NCBI RefSeq assembly: GCF_001043895.1
Contig: NZ_JTHF01000106.1
Coordinates: forward strand, 1 to 36,099
Length of the DNA: 36,099 nt
Reading direction: 5' to 3'
Source of the DNA: Methylobacterium indicum
GTDB lineage: Bacteria; Pseudomonadota; Alphaproteobacteria; Rhizobiales; Beijerinckiaceae
This document shows positions 8,439 to 20,490 of the stretch, piece by piece. The position numbers and the translations under genes were made by a program. The notes beneath the pieces are model-generated. The model ran no database searches and had not been told where the DNA came from. It saw only the letters and a list, made by a program, of their open reading frames with translations. The number at the start of each line of letters is the position of its first letter. The first letter of the stretch is position 1.

Positions 8439-8915
8439 TTGAAAGATTTTCGCGTGGACGAGTTCGACCGAAAAATCCTGTTGTGCCTGCAGGAGAACGC
8501 GGCCGAATCGCTCGAGGCGATCGCCGCCCGGGTCGGCCTGTCCGCCTCGCCGTGCTGGCGGCGAATCCAGAAGCTCGAGGCGCAAGGGGTGATCCAGCGA
8601 CGGGTGGCGCTGCTCGATCCCGACCGGATGCGGGTGGGCGTCACGGTGTTCGTCTCGGTGCGCACCAACCGCCACACCGCCGACTGGGCCGAGCGCTTCT
8701 GCACCGCCGTCACGAGCATCCCCGAGGTGGTCGAGTTCTACCGCATGAGCGGCGAGACCGATTACCTCCTGCGCATCGTCGTGCCGGACATCGCGGCCTA
8801 CGACCGGGTCTACAAGCGGTTGATCCAGTCGGTCGACCTGTACGACGTCAGTTCCGCCTTCGCGATGGAGCGGATCAAGTACACGACGGCATTGCCGGTG
8901 ACTTACGCCGAGTGA
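8439..8915 (+). CDS. Lrp/AsnC family transcriptional regulator
   Basis: The N-terminal winged helix-turn-helix reads DEFDRKILLCLQENAAESLEAIAARVGLSASPCWRRIQKLE (shown in parts: DRKILLCLQENA, LEAIAARVGLS, CWRRIQKLEAQGVIQ). The C-terminal RAM/ligand-binding domain follows, with VFVSVRTN, VTSIPEVVEFYRMSGETDYLL and a final ALPVTY. The length of about 158 residues is normal for the family, which binds amino acids and forms dimers to hexadecamers on DNA. The start is uncertain. TTG at 8439 or GTG at 8454 both put the protein start just before the conserved VDEFDRKIL block. An ATG at 8358 would push the coding region through the AT-rich promoter-like patch at 8380-8410. Possible targets are its own gene and the divergent DUF6356 gene. 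Confidence 0.92.
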   Translation: MKDFRVDEFDRKILLCLQENAAESLEAIAARVGLSASPCWRRIQKLEAQGVIQRRVALLDPDRMRVGVTVFVSVRTNRHTADWAERFCTAVTSIPEVVEFYRMSGETDYLLRIVVPDIAAYDRVYKRLIQSVDLYDVSSAFAMERIKYTTALPVTYAE

Positions 8916-9118
8916 GCGGCGGCCGGGCCGGCACTGCGCGGGTCTGGCCTGCGCCCGGCGCCGGTTGCTTTCCGGGTCGATCGGTTTAGCTGCGACGCGC
9001 AAGGCACGCCTTGGCCCCTCCCCTGCCGAAGCGCCGCCCAAGAAACCACGACAAGACGCCCCGTCCAAGGCGCCCCATCCAAGACGCCCCGCCGACAAGA
9101 GCCCCGGAAAGAGCCAGC

Positions 9119-10582
9119 ATGACGCCCCCCCGGACGACGCGCCGTCCCCTCGTGATCGCCGCCGTGATGGCCGCGATGGCGATGGTGGCGATCGAGGCCA
9201 CGATCGTCTCGACGGCGATGCCGGGGATCGTCGGCGAGCTCGGCGGGCTGTCGATCTACGCCTGGGTCTTCTCCGGTTTCCTGCTGACCCAGACCGCCGC
9301 CACGATCGTGTTCGGCAAGCTCGCCGACATCCACGGGCGCAAGCCCGTGCTGCTCGCCGGCATCGCGGTCTTCCTCGTCGCGTCCTTCCTGTGCGGCCTC
9401 GCCTGGTCGATGCCGGCGATGATCGCCTTCCGGCTGATCCAGGGCATCGGCGCGGGCGCGATCCAGCCGGTCTCGCTCACCATCGTGGGCGACCTCTACA
9501 CCGCGCAGGAGCGCGGGCGGATCCAGGGCTTCCTCGCCAGCGTCTGGGCGGTCTCGGCGGTGGCCGGGCCGCTGGCGGGCGGCTTCATCATCGCGCACGC
9601 CTCCTGGTCGTGGATCTTCTGGATCAACCTGCCGGTCGGCGTCGTCGCCTCGGGCCTGTTCCTGGCCTTCCTGCACGAGGGCGAGCGGCGCGAGCGCCGG
9701 CCGGTCGACGCGCCGGGCGCCGCCCTGTTCACGCTCACGGTGGCGGCCCTGATGGTCGGGCTGACCGAGGCCGGCGAGGGTCGCTGGTCGATCGTGGGCA
9801 TCGCCGCCGGGATCGGCGTCGTGGCGGCCCTGCTGCTGGCCGTCCAGGAGCGCCGGGCGCCGGAGCCGGTCATCGCCGTCTCGCTCTGGCGCCGCCGGCC
9901 GATCGCCGCCGCCAACGGCGCCTCGCTGCTCGCCGGCATGGCGCTGATCGGGCTCACCACCTTCCTGCCGATGTACGTGCAGGGCGTGCTCGGCCAGACT
10001 CCGATCGTCGCCGGCATGGCGCTCACCGTGATGGTGCTCGGCTGGCCGATGGGCGCGACGCTGGCGGCGCGCAACCTGCACCGCTTCGGCCTGCGCCGCA
10101 TCCTGGTCTGCGGCAGTCTGCTCCTGCCGCTCGGCGCCGTCGCCTTCGTGACGCTGGAGCCCGGCAGCTCGCCGGTGCGGGCCGGCCTCGGCTCGCTGGT
10201 GATGGGCTTCGGCATGGGGCTCTTGAGCAACGCCGCCCTGATGCTGATCCAGGAGATCGTGCCCTGGACCCAGCGCGGCAGCGCCACCGCCTCGAACATC
10301 TTCTCGCGCAACCTCGGCAGCACGCTCGGCGCCACGGTGTTCGGCGCGGTGCTCAACCACGGCCTGGCGGCGGCGGGCGGTACCGTCACGGCCGACAGCC
10401 TGCAGCAGGCGCTGGCGGCGGGCGGCCTGCCGGGGGATGCCGAGACGGTCAGGCTGGTGCTGCAGCACGCCCTGCACCAGACCTTCTGGGCGGTGCTGCT
10501 GATCTCCGGGCTCGCCTTCGCCACCGCGCTCCTGGTGCCGCACGTCGCGCTCGGCCGCGCCCGCGAGGTCCCGGCGGAGTGA
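9119..10582 (+). CDS. MFS transporter, DHA2 (drug:H+ antiporter-2) type
   Basis: This 487-residue inner-membrane protein has many hydrophobic segments, consistent with the 14 helices of DHA2 exporters. Motif A is seen as GKLADIHGRKPV between helices 2 and 3. Motif C-like sequence lies in VAGPLAGGFIIAHASWSWIFWINLPVG, quoted here as GPLAGGFI and WIFWINLPVG. RLIQGIGAGAIQPVSLTIVGDL is typical of helix 4. Such proteins usually expel drugs or metabolites using the proton gradient; the substrate is unknown. The ATG at 9119 is chosen because the first membrane helix starts soon after and GGAAAGAG lies upstream. The frame continues 108 bases further with a basic, Pro-rich run lacking family similarity. 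Its stop is 15 bases from that of the convergent receiver gene. Confidence 0.93.
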   Translation: MTPPRTTRRPLVIAAVMAAMAMVAIEATIVSTAMPGIVGELGGLSIYAWVFSGFLLTQTAATIVFGKLADIHGRKPVLLAGIAVFLVASFLCGLAWSMPAMIAFRLIQGIGAGAIQPVSLTIVGDLYTAQERGRIQGFLASVWAVSAVAGPLAGGFIIAHASWSWIFWINLPVGVVASGLFLAFLHEGERRERRPVDAPGAALFTLTVAALMVGLTEAGEGRWSIVGIAAGIGVVAALLLAVQERRAPEPVIAVSLWRRRPIAAANGASLLAGMALIGLTTFLPMYVQGVLGQTPIVAGMALTVMVLGWPMGATLAARNLHRFGLRRILVCGSLLLPLGAVAFVTLEPGSSPVRAGLGSLVMGFGMGLLSNAALMLIQEIVPWTQRGSATASNIFSRNLGSTLGATVFGAVLNHGLAAAGGTVTADSLQQALAAGGLPGDAETVRLVLQHALHQTFWAVLLISGLAFATALLVPHVALGRAREVPAE

Positions 10583-10597
10583 CGCAGCCCGGGCGGC

Positions 10598-11440
10598 TCA
10601 GGCCATCCGGGAGGCGGGCTGGGCCGGCAGGGCCTCGGTGATGGCGTTGAGCAGGTAGGGCCGGCGCAGGCCCAGCACGTGGTAGAGCACCCGGTCGACG
10701 TCGCGGGCGAAGAACGGCTTTCTCAGCACGTAGTCGATGCCGAAATGGCGCGAGGCCTGCGCCATGGTGGCGGCGTCGCCCCCGGTCATCAGCACCAGCG
10801 GCGTCTCGGGCGCCACCTCGCGGATCTGGCAGGCGAGTTCGAGGCCGCCGCCGCCGCCGCGCAGGCCGAGATCGATGAGCGCAACGTCGCAGGCCGCCTG
10901 CCGGGCGAGCTTCAGCGCGTGCGGCGCGCTCTCGATCTCGTCGACGGTGAGGCGGAACCCGCAGGTCGCCAGGATGCGCCGCACCAGGGCCCGGCTCTGC
11001 GGGGCGCTGTCGACGAGGAGCAGGCGGGTCGGCTGCCGGCGCCGGGCATGGGCCTGGAGCAGGCCGGCGACGTGGCCCTCGTCGAGGGGCAGGCGCAGGA
11101 ACTCGTGGGCGTCGAGGTGCTGGGCGACCTCGGTCCAGCGCGGGAAGATCTGCGAGGCGACCAGGATCAGGCAGGGTACGACGTAGCCCTGCGCCTTGAA
11201 CCGGGCGACGGCCTCCGGGCCGGTCGCGTCCTCGAATTGCAGGCCCACGAAGGCGAGGACCGGACGATGCAGGAGGCAGAATTCGCAGGTCTCGCGGCTC
11301 GTCTCCGCCTCGATGATCCGCAGCGAGGGATCGTGCGCCCGGATCAGTTCCACCAGCCTGCCGCGCAGGGCGGGGTCGCGGTCGGCGACGAGGGCCGAGG
11401 CCGGTCCGCCGGCGCGGGCATCACTGTGGCTCACCGGCAT
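10598..11440 (-). CDS. Response regulator with two receiver domains, the first degenerate
   Basis: The 280-residue protein consists of two CheY-like receiver domains and no output domain. The second (about 139-255) keeps LLLVDSAP, the phosphoacceptor Asp190 in VALIDLGL, the Thr of LMTGGD and Lys241 in VLRKPF, so it should accept phosphate. The first (about 15-128) keeps the hydrophobic pattern LVADRD...PVLAFVGLQ...LILVAS...FLRLPLD. It has Val/Gly where the Asp should be (residues 65-66) and no conserved Lys, so it is probably a pseudo-receiver used for binding. It might relay or sequester phosphate, or regulate a partner by contact. The nearby hybrid kinase is a possible but unproven partner. 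The start is ATG at 11440. Confidence 0.85.
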   Translation of the reverse strand: MPVSHSDARAGGPASALVADRDPALRGRLVELIRAHDPSLRIIEAETSRETCEFCLLHRPVLAFVGLQFEDATGPEAVARFKAQGYVVPCLILVASQIFPRWTEVAQHLDAHEFLRLPLDEGHVAGLLQAHARRRQPTRLLLVDSAPQSRALVRRILATCGFRLTVDEIESAPHALKLARQAACDVALIDLGLRGGGGGLELACQIREVAPETPLVLMTGGDAATMAQASRHFGIDYVLRKPFFARDVDRVLYHVLGLRRPYLLNAITEALPAQPASRMA

Positions 11441-11595
11441 CGTGCTTCGTCCGCGTGGATGAGGTCCGTCTCGGGGTGGCCCGGACCCGGAGTTTCTCCG
11501 AGGCTCGGGCTACCCTGAGGTTATACTCGTAAGGCCGAAAGCTTAGCGGCAGATTACGAGGCGTCCGTCCTCCGGCACCGCGCGACGCCGCCGCC

Positions 11596-12567
11596 TCACG
11601 AGGCGCGGGCCCGTGGATGGGCGGCATCGAACGCCTCGAGCAGGCGGGCGGCGTCGACCTTGGTATAGACCTGTGTCGTCGCCAGGGAGGCGTGACCGAG
11701 CAGTTCCTGGATCGCCCGCAGGTCGCCCTGGCGGGCCAGCAGATGGGTGGCGAAGGAATGGCGCAGGGCGTGCGGGGTCGCGCTCTCGGGCAGGCCGAGC
11801 GCCCCCCGCATCGAGGCGACCGCGAGTTGCACGATGCGCGGCGAGAGCGGACCGCCCTTGACGCCGACGAAGAGCGGCCCTTCGGGCGGCAGGGCGTAGG
11901 GGCACAGGCGCAGATACTCCTCCACCGCGGCCTGGACCTGGGCGATCACCGGCACGCTGCGGGTCTTCTGGCCCTTGCCGACCACCGTCACGGAATCCGC
12001 GCCCGCGATCGGCGCGTCGCGACGCGTCAGGCCGAGAGCCTCCGAGATGCGCAGGCCCGAGCCGTAGAGGAGCGCCAGCACGGCGGCGTCCCGGGCCAGC
12101 ACCCAGGCCGGACGCTCGTCGCCGGCCCGGATGTCGGGGCTCGCCATCGCCACCGCGGCGGCGACGGGGAGCGGGCGGGGCAGGCGCCGCTCGACCTTGG
12201 GCGAGCGCACGGCGGCCAGCGCCGCGACGCTGCCATGCCCCTCCCGGTCGAGGTGGCGGGCGAACGAGCGCAGGCCCGCGAGCGCCCGCATCAGGCTGCG
12301 CCCGCCGACCCCCTCCTGGCGCCGCATCGCCATGAAGGCGCGCACGTCGCGCGGCTTCAGGCGGATCAGGGCCGGGATGTCGGGATTGGCGCCCTGGCGG
12401 ACGAGATGGGCCAGGAACTGGCGCAGGTCGCGCCGGTAGGCCTCGACGGTGTTGGGCGACAGCCGCCGCTCCGAGACCAGTCCGTCGAGCCAGGCGATCG
12501 CCGCCGCCCGCACGTCGGGCGCGCCGGGCAGGAGCAGGTCGGCGGGCTCGGAGGTGGATTCGGTCAT
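11596..12567 (-). CDS. xerC: Tyrosine recombinase XerC
   Basis: This 323-residue site-specific recombinase has an N-terminal SAM-like core-binding domain (LSPNTVEAYRRDLRQFLAHL, about 37-56) and a C-terminal catalytic domain. Visible catalytic residues are Arg in GSGLRISEALGL (about 176), Lys in GKGQKTRSVPV, His266 and Arg269 in HALRHSFATHLL, His292 in LLGHASLATTQ, and the nucleophile Tyr301 in TTQVYTKVD. With XerD it resolves chromosome dimers at dif. Length, motif spacing and the absence of phage genes or att repeats around it fit the housekeeping XerC rather than an integrase. The aldose-epimerase-like gene lies 82 bp upstream on the same strand. Confidence 0.92.
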   Translation of the reverse strand: MTESTSEPADLLLPGAPDVRAAAIAWLDGLVSERRLSPNTVEAYRRDLRQFLAHLVRQGANPDIPALIRLKPRDVRAFMAMRRQEGVGGRSLMRALAGLRSFARHLDREGHGSVAALAAVRSPKVERRLPRPLPVAAAVAMASPDIRAGDERPAWVLARDAAVLALLYGSGLRISEALGLTRRDAPIAGADSVTVVGKGQKTRSVPVIAQVQAAVEEYLRLCPYALPPEGPLFVGVKGGPLSPRIVQLAVASMRGALGLPESATPHALRHSFATHLLARQGDLRAIQELLGHASLATTQVYTKVDAARLLEAFDAAHPRARAS

Positions 12568-12649
12568 CGGGGCCGGGCTCTCCGCTCGTGGGGTCGAGCC
12601 CGCGAGTAGGCCCGATCCTGGTTGACGGCGGGTTGACGGGCGGGCCCGG

Positions 12650-13528
12650 TCAGGCCGGGGTGAAGCGCAGGGTCACGCCGTGGCGGGCGCTCGCCCCGGG
12701 GGCCAACAGGCGCTGCGAATCGCGCTCCGCCAGCTCGCCGGAAAAGCCCATCCAATCGGCGTGGCCGGTCCAGCATTCGAGGGAGAGGAACGGCGCGGTC
12801 GGCTTCGTCCACACCGCCAGGTGGGGGAAGTCCTCGGCTTCGAGCGCGATGACGGCTCCCGACGGGGCGGTGAAGCGCATCGTCCGGCTGCGGGCGTTCA
12901 GGAATACCAGCGCCTCGGTGAACAGCTCGGGATCGAGGGGCAGGGTGTCGCCGTCGAGGGGCAGCGCCCGCTCGGTGCGCACCAGGAGCCCGCCGGGCCC
13001 GACCTCCGGTACCGCCGGCCGCTCGGGCACGTCGAAGCGCACCGCGTAGCCGCCTGCGGCCGCGCGTTCGCCGCCGGCGAAGGGCCACGGAAAGGCCGGG
13101 TGGAAGCCGAGGCCGTAGGGCAGCGGATCGGAGCCGGGATTGTGGACCTCGCACGCGAAGGCGAGCGCGCCGTCGGTCACCGTGGCGGTGATGTCGAGCC
13201 GGAAGGCGAACGGGTAGTGCGTCCGGGATTCCGGGGTATCGGCGAGGCGCAGCGTGACGCTGTCCTCGGCCTGCGTCACCACGCCGAAGCGGCTGTCGCG
13301 GGCAAAGCCGTGCTGGGCCATCGGATAGGCGCGGCCCGCGACCGTGACGGCGGCGCCCGCGGAGGCGCCGACGACCGGGAAGAGCCAGGGCGCATGGCGG
13401 TTCCAGTGCGCCGGATCGCCCCCCCACAGGTACTCGGTGCCGGCGATCCGCCAGGAGACCGGCTCGGCGCCGGTGAGGGCGAGGCGGGCCATGGTGTCGC
13501 GGTGGCGGATCTCGACGGTGTCGGTCAT
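12650..13528 (-). CDS. Aldose 1-epimerase family protein (LacX/YeaD-like)
   Basis: This 292-residue cytosolic protein has the galactose-mutarotase fold pattern. Motifs are TEYLWGGDPAHWNRHAPWLFP (about 31-51), the His in MAQHGFARD (His73), YGLGFHPAFPWP with a second His (about 163), and a Glu in FLSLECWTG (about 252) that corresponds to the catalytic base. LacX-type members interconvert anomers of sugars or sugar phosphates; the natural sugar here is not known. There is no signal peptide. The ATG at 13528 is the only plausible start. The gene lies between the helicase and xerC on the same strand, with a 60-bp gap to the helicase stop, so it may be co-transcribed with either. Confidence 0.87.
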   Translation of the reverse strand: MTDTVEIRHRDTMARLALTGAEPVSWRIAGTEYLWGGDPAHWNRHAPWLFPVVGASAGAAVTVAGRAYPMAQHGFARDSRFGVVTQAEDSVTLRLADTPESRTHYPFAFRLDITATVTDGALAFACEVHNPGSDPLPYGLGFHPAFPWPFAGGERAAAGGYAVRFDVPERPAVPEVGPGGLLVRTERALPLDGDTLPLDPELFTEALVFLNARSRTMRFTAPSGAVIALEAEDFPHLAVWTKPTAPFLSLECWTGHADWMGFSGELAERDSQRLLAPGASARHGVTLRFTPA

Positions 13529-13588
13529 CGGGGCCTCGTATCTGACGAGACCCCTGTTACCGGCTCGATGCCGATCCGGGAATGGCCG

Positions 13589-15337
13589 TCAGCCGCGCCG
13601 GGCGGTGTTGCGCCGGGGCTGGCGCGGGCGCGGCGGGACATCGGCCTCGCCGCCCGCCAGGGCCTCGACCTGGAGGTCGGCCGGGCCGGTGCGCGGGAAG
13701 GTGTGGGCGAAGCGCTCGGCGGCGCCGCCACGGACCTCGAACTTGGTCTCGCGGTCGAAGATGCGGATCGCGCCGATCTCCTCGCGGGTCACGTCGCCGC
13801 GGCGGCACAGCATCGGCAGCAGGCGGCGCGGGTCGGCGTTGTCGCGCCGGCCGACATTGAGGCGGAACCACACGCTCGACCCGAACGGCGCCCGCGGCCC
13901 GTCCCGCGTCGTCGTCTCGCGCCTGGCCGCCGTGGTGCCGCGGCCGGTGGCGAAGCCCGGATCGGTGACCTCCTCCGGCGAGGGCATGCGGGCGCGGTAG
14001 GCCCGCACCAGGGCGGCGGCGATGTCCTCGGCCGAGCGCTGCGCGAGCAGCGACTGGGCCATGGCGCGGTCCTCGTCGCTGACCTCGTCGGTGACCAGCG
14101 GGTCCTGAAGCAGGCGCTCGTGGTCGAGGGCGCGGATCTCGTCGGCCGGCGGCGGGCCGGACCAGACCGGCACGACGTTCGCCCGCACCATCAGCTCCTC
14201 GGCCCGGCGGCGGCGGGACGGCGGCACCAGCAGCACGCTGATGCCCTTGCGCCCGGCCCGGCCGGTGCGGCCGGAACGGTGCTGCATCACCTCCGCGTCG
14301 TTGGGCAGCTCGGCGTGGATGACGAGGCCCAGGCCCGGCAGGTCGATGCCGCGGGCGGCGACGTCGGTGGCGACGCAGACCCGGGCGCGGCCGTCGCGCA
14401 GGGCCTGGAGGGCGGCGTTGCGCTCGCCCTGGCCGAGCTCGCCCGAGAGCGCCACGGCCTGGAAGCCGCGCTCGGTCAGCACCGCCTGGAGGTGGCGCAC
14501 CGAGTTGCGGGTGTTGCAGAAGACGATCGCGGTCCGCGCCTCGATCTGGCGCAGGGTGTTGACGACGACGAGCTCGGTCTCCCGCGGCAGGATGCGGAAG
14601 GCGCGGTACTCGATGTCGGCATGCGCCTTGGTCTCGCCGGCGACCGCGATGCGCATCGCGTCGCGCTGGTAGGACTCGGCGAGCGCCACGATGGCCTTCG
14701 GCAGGGTGGCGGAGAACAGCAGCGTGCGCCGCTCGGCCGGGGTGGCGCCGAGGATGAATTCCAGGTCCTCGCGGAAGCCGAGATCGAGCATCTCGTCGGC
14801 CTCGTCGAGCACCGCGGCGCGCAGCGCCGACGGGTCGAGGTTGCGCCGCTCGAGGTGGTCGCGCAGGCGGCCCGGGGTGCCGACCACGATGTGGGCGCCA
14901 TCGGCGAGCCAGCGGCTCTCGCGCCGCGGGTCCATGCCGCCGACGCAGGAGACGACGCGGGCGCCGGCCGGGCCGTAGAGCCAGGACAATTCGCGATGGA
15001 CCTGGAGCGCGAGCTCGCGGGTCGGCGCGATCACTAGCGCGAGCGGGGCGCCGGGCGCGGGCAGCATCTCGGCATCGCCCAGCAGCGTCCGGGCGAGCGC
15101 GAGGCCGTAGGCGACGGTCTTGCCGGAGCCGGTCTGGGCCGAGACGACGAGGTCGCGGCCTTCCGTCTCGGGCTCGAGGACGGCGGCCTGGACCGGCGTC
15201 GGGTCTTCGTAGCCGCGGTCGGCGAGGGCCTTGGCGAGGGGGGCGGGCAGAGCAGGAAACGGCACGTGGATTCGATCCCGGGTAGAGGCGACGCGCGGGG
15301 ATCGAATCGGCTCCGGAGGCGCCAGGCTTGGTAGCAC
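13589..15337 (-). CDS. DEAD-box ATP-dependent RNA helicase with DbpA-type RNA-binding domain
   Basis: The frame covers 582 residues. Helicase motifs in order are the Q-motif region (YEDPTPVQAAVL), motif I AQTGSGKT (about 65-72), PTRELALQ, DEAD box VLDEADEMLDLG, SAT in LFSATLPK, then the second RecA domain with FCNTRNSVRHLQ, VATDVAARGIDLPG and HRSGRTGRAGR. The C-terminal part (about 470-560) reads FRLNVGRRDNADPRRLLPMLCRRG, broken here as FRLNVGRRDNADPR and LLPMLCRRGD. This is the RRM-like domain that guides DbpA to 23S rRNA, so a role in ribosome assembly is likely. A basic Pro/Arg tail follows. The start is a GTG at 15337 or a GTG at 15265; conserved sequence begins only after the latter, and neither has a strong ribosome-binding site. 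Confidence 0.92.
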   Translation of the reverse strand: MLPSLAPPEPIRSPRVASTRDRIHVPFPALPAPLAKALADRGYEDPTPVQAAVLEPETEGRDLVVSAQTGSGKTVAYGLALARTLLGDAEMLPAPGAPLALVIAPTRELALQVHRELSWLYGPAGARVVSCVGGMDPRRESRWLADGAHIVVGTPGRLRDHLERRNLDPSALRAAVLDEADEMLDLGFREDLEFILGATPAERRTLLFSATLPKAIVALAESYQRDAMRIAVAGETKAHADIEYRAFRILPRETELVVVNTLRQIEARTAIVFCNTRNSVRHLQAVLTERGFQAVALSGELGQGERNAALQALRDGRARVCVATDVAARGIDLPGLGLVIHAELPNDAEVMQHRSGRTGRAGRKGISVLLVPPSRRRRAEELMVRANVVPVWSGPPPADEIRALDHERLLQDPLVTDEVSDEDRAMAQSLLAQRSAEDIAAALVRAYRARMPSPEEVTDPGFATGRGTTAARRETTTRDGPRAPFGSSVWFRLNVGRRDNADPRRLLPMLCRRGDVTREEIGAIRIFDRETKFEVRGGAAERFAHTFPRTGPADLQVEALAGGEADVPPRPRQPRRNTARRG

Positions 15338-15697
15338 ATGGCCTCGACAGAGGGCCGGCCGCGGCTTGCGGCGGGCGCTCGCGGCGCGCGGGGAATCCCT
15401 ACGGTCTTTTCGTGGAGGAGCGAGCTGTTACAGGGGTTCGGGTCCGAGGTCCACCCCGGGGGCCTTGCCGGCGCGCCATCGCATGGCTGAGACGGCGTCC
15501 GGCGCATGGGCGGCGAGGCATCGGGCGACGGCGAGCGAGACGGACCGGCCTCGTCGATCGCGCAGTCCAAGAAGAGGCACGAAATCCCCCGCCCCTCCCC
15601 CCATAGGGGAGGGGGATCCTACGCCTCCTCGCCGGAACTCTACGGAATCCTCGGTGGATCGCGCGGCGCGCCTTCGCCCGTGCCACCGACGAGAGTC
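15338..15697. other. Intergenic region upstream of the RNA helicase
   Basis: There is no convincing gene in these 360 bases. They hold the promoter side of the helicase gene and the 3' side of the hybrid kinase gene. The only clear structure is the palindrome at 15592-15614. Confidence 0.4.
15592..15614. repeat. CCCCTCCCC/GGGGAGGGG palindrome, REP-like or terminator of the hybrid kinase gene
   Basis: A perfect 9-bp inverted repeat with a five-base CCATA loop is followed on the plus strand by GATCC. It resembles the arms of the larger inverted repeats at 20283-20455 and 22793-22959. On the minus strand it lies about 85 bases after the hybrid-kinase stop codon. There is no T-run, so a repeat-family origin is as likely as a terminator role. 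Confidence 0.5.
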
Positions 15698-19558
<3,861 letters not shown>

Positions 19559-19676
19559 GGGTATTGTCCAGCATGCCCTGGCGATGGCACGGGCACCCCG
19601 CACTGTCAAAAACCAGACGTGAAGGAATCCTGATCCCGATTGCTCGATGATAAGATTTCCGCTCGAATTCTTTCGG

Positions 19677-20219
19677 TCAGGCGCCCGGCGTCGGGCCTCT
19701 CAGGGTCCCGACGATCTCGGCGACGATCGCCTGCGGGGTGGCACCGACCGAGACCACCAGGGGGTTCTCGTCGGGCACCGGCTCTTCGAGCGTGCGGAAC
19801 TGGCTGTCGAGCAGGCTCGTGGGCATGAAGTGGCCGTGGCGGGCGGCCATGCGCCGGCCGATCAGCTCCCGGTCGCCCTTGAGGTAGACGAGGCGCACAT
19901 CCGGCCGTCCGCCCACCAGCACGTCGCGATAGGCCCGCTTGAGGCCCGAGCAGGTCACGACCCCATGCCGCCCTTCCGCCCGAACCTTGTCGATCCAGGC
20001 CGCGATCGCGGCGAGCCAGGGCCAGCGGTCCTCGTCGGTGAGCGGCGAGCCGGACTGCATCTTCTCGACATTGGCGGCGGGGTGGAAATCGTCCCCGTCC
20101 TCGAACTCCCAGCCGAGCCGGCCGGCGAGCAGGCTCGCCACCGTGGTCTTGCCGGAGCCGGAGACGCCCATCACCACGACGACGGACGGGGAAGTCGCGT
20201 GTCTTGCCGCATCGTCCAT
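19677..20219 (-). CDS. gntK: Gluconokinase
   Basis: This 180-residue kinase of the GntK/IdnK type phosphorylates D-gluconate to 6-phosphogluconate with ATP, feeding the Entner-Doudoroff or pentose phosphate pathways. The Walker A loop is GVSGSGKTT (18-26). Family signatures are FEDGDDFHPAANVEKMQSGSPLTDEDRWPWL, broken here as DGDDFHPAANVEKM and PLTDEDRWPWL, then VVTCSALK-like VVTCSGLKRAYRD, and the lid region HFMPTSLLDSQFRTLEEP. All expected motifs and the normal length are present. The ATG at 20219 begins about 10 residues before the first strand. No gluconate transporter or regulator gene is adjacent. It follows a large inverted-repeat element upstream. Confidence 0.95.
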   Translation of the reverse strand: MDDAARHATSPSVVVVMGVSGSGKTTVASLLAGRLGWEFEDGDDFHPAANVEKMQSGSPLTDEDRWPWLAAIAAWIDKVRAEGRHGVVTCSGLKRAYRDVLVGGRPDVRLVYLKGDRELIGRRMAARHGHFMPTSLLDSQFRTLEEPVPDENPLVVSVGATPQAIVAEIVGTLRGPTPGA

Positions 20220-20282
20220 CGTGGCATGTCCTCCGGCTTTTCTTTGGTAGTCTGGAACAGACGATACCGATCCTGCCGCCCA

Positions 20283-20455
20283 ACCCTCCCCCCTTTGCGG
20301 GGGAGGGTGGCCCCTGCGTCAGCAGGGGCCGGGAGAGGGGCAGCGCGACGCTTCAGGACAAGGCGCACGTCATCGAGGTCGTGACCTCTCCGGAAGCGTG
20401 GCTCCCCTCTCCCGGCTCGCTTCGTTCGCTACCCTCCCCCGCAGAGGGGGGAGAG
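20283..20455. repeat. Compound inverted-repeat element (REP/MITE-like)
   Basis: Nested dyads are visible. Hairpin ACCCTCCCCC/GGGGGAGGGT lies at 20283-20308, and hairpin GGCCCCTGC/GCAGGGGCC at 20309-20330. Long-range arms are CCGGGAGAGGGG (20329-20340) with CCCCTCTCCCGG (20404-20415), and ACGCTTC (20348-20354) with GAAGCGT (20393-20399). A second copy of ACCCTCCCCC at 20431-20440 forms another hairpin with GGGGGAG. The same arm and core words recur in the element at 22793-22959. It sits between lpdA (ending at 20491) and gntK (starting at 20219), both on minus, so it is also downstream of the whole TCA block. Confidence 0.75.
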
Positions 20456-20490
20456 TTCACCCGCGCGAGCCTCCGAGAGGAAGCCCATGC

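Noticed and set aside
11596..12567. Tyrosine recombinase as integrase of an integrated element
   Set aside because: Length, motifs and setting fit housekeeping XerC; there is no tRNA, att repeat or phage/ICE gene nearby.
12600..12650. Direct repeat of GGTTGACGG near 12619-12640 as a regulatory site
   Set aside because: There are only two short copies in GC-rich DNA, just upstream of xerC, without symmetry or other support.
19604..19609. TTG start of the hybrid kinase within TTGACA
   Set aside because: TTGACA also reads as a -35 box on the minus strand and there is no ribosome-binding site; the ATG at 19558 is preferred, though no clear -10 was found.
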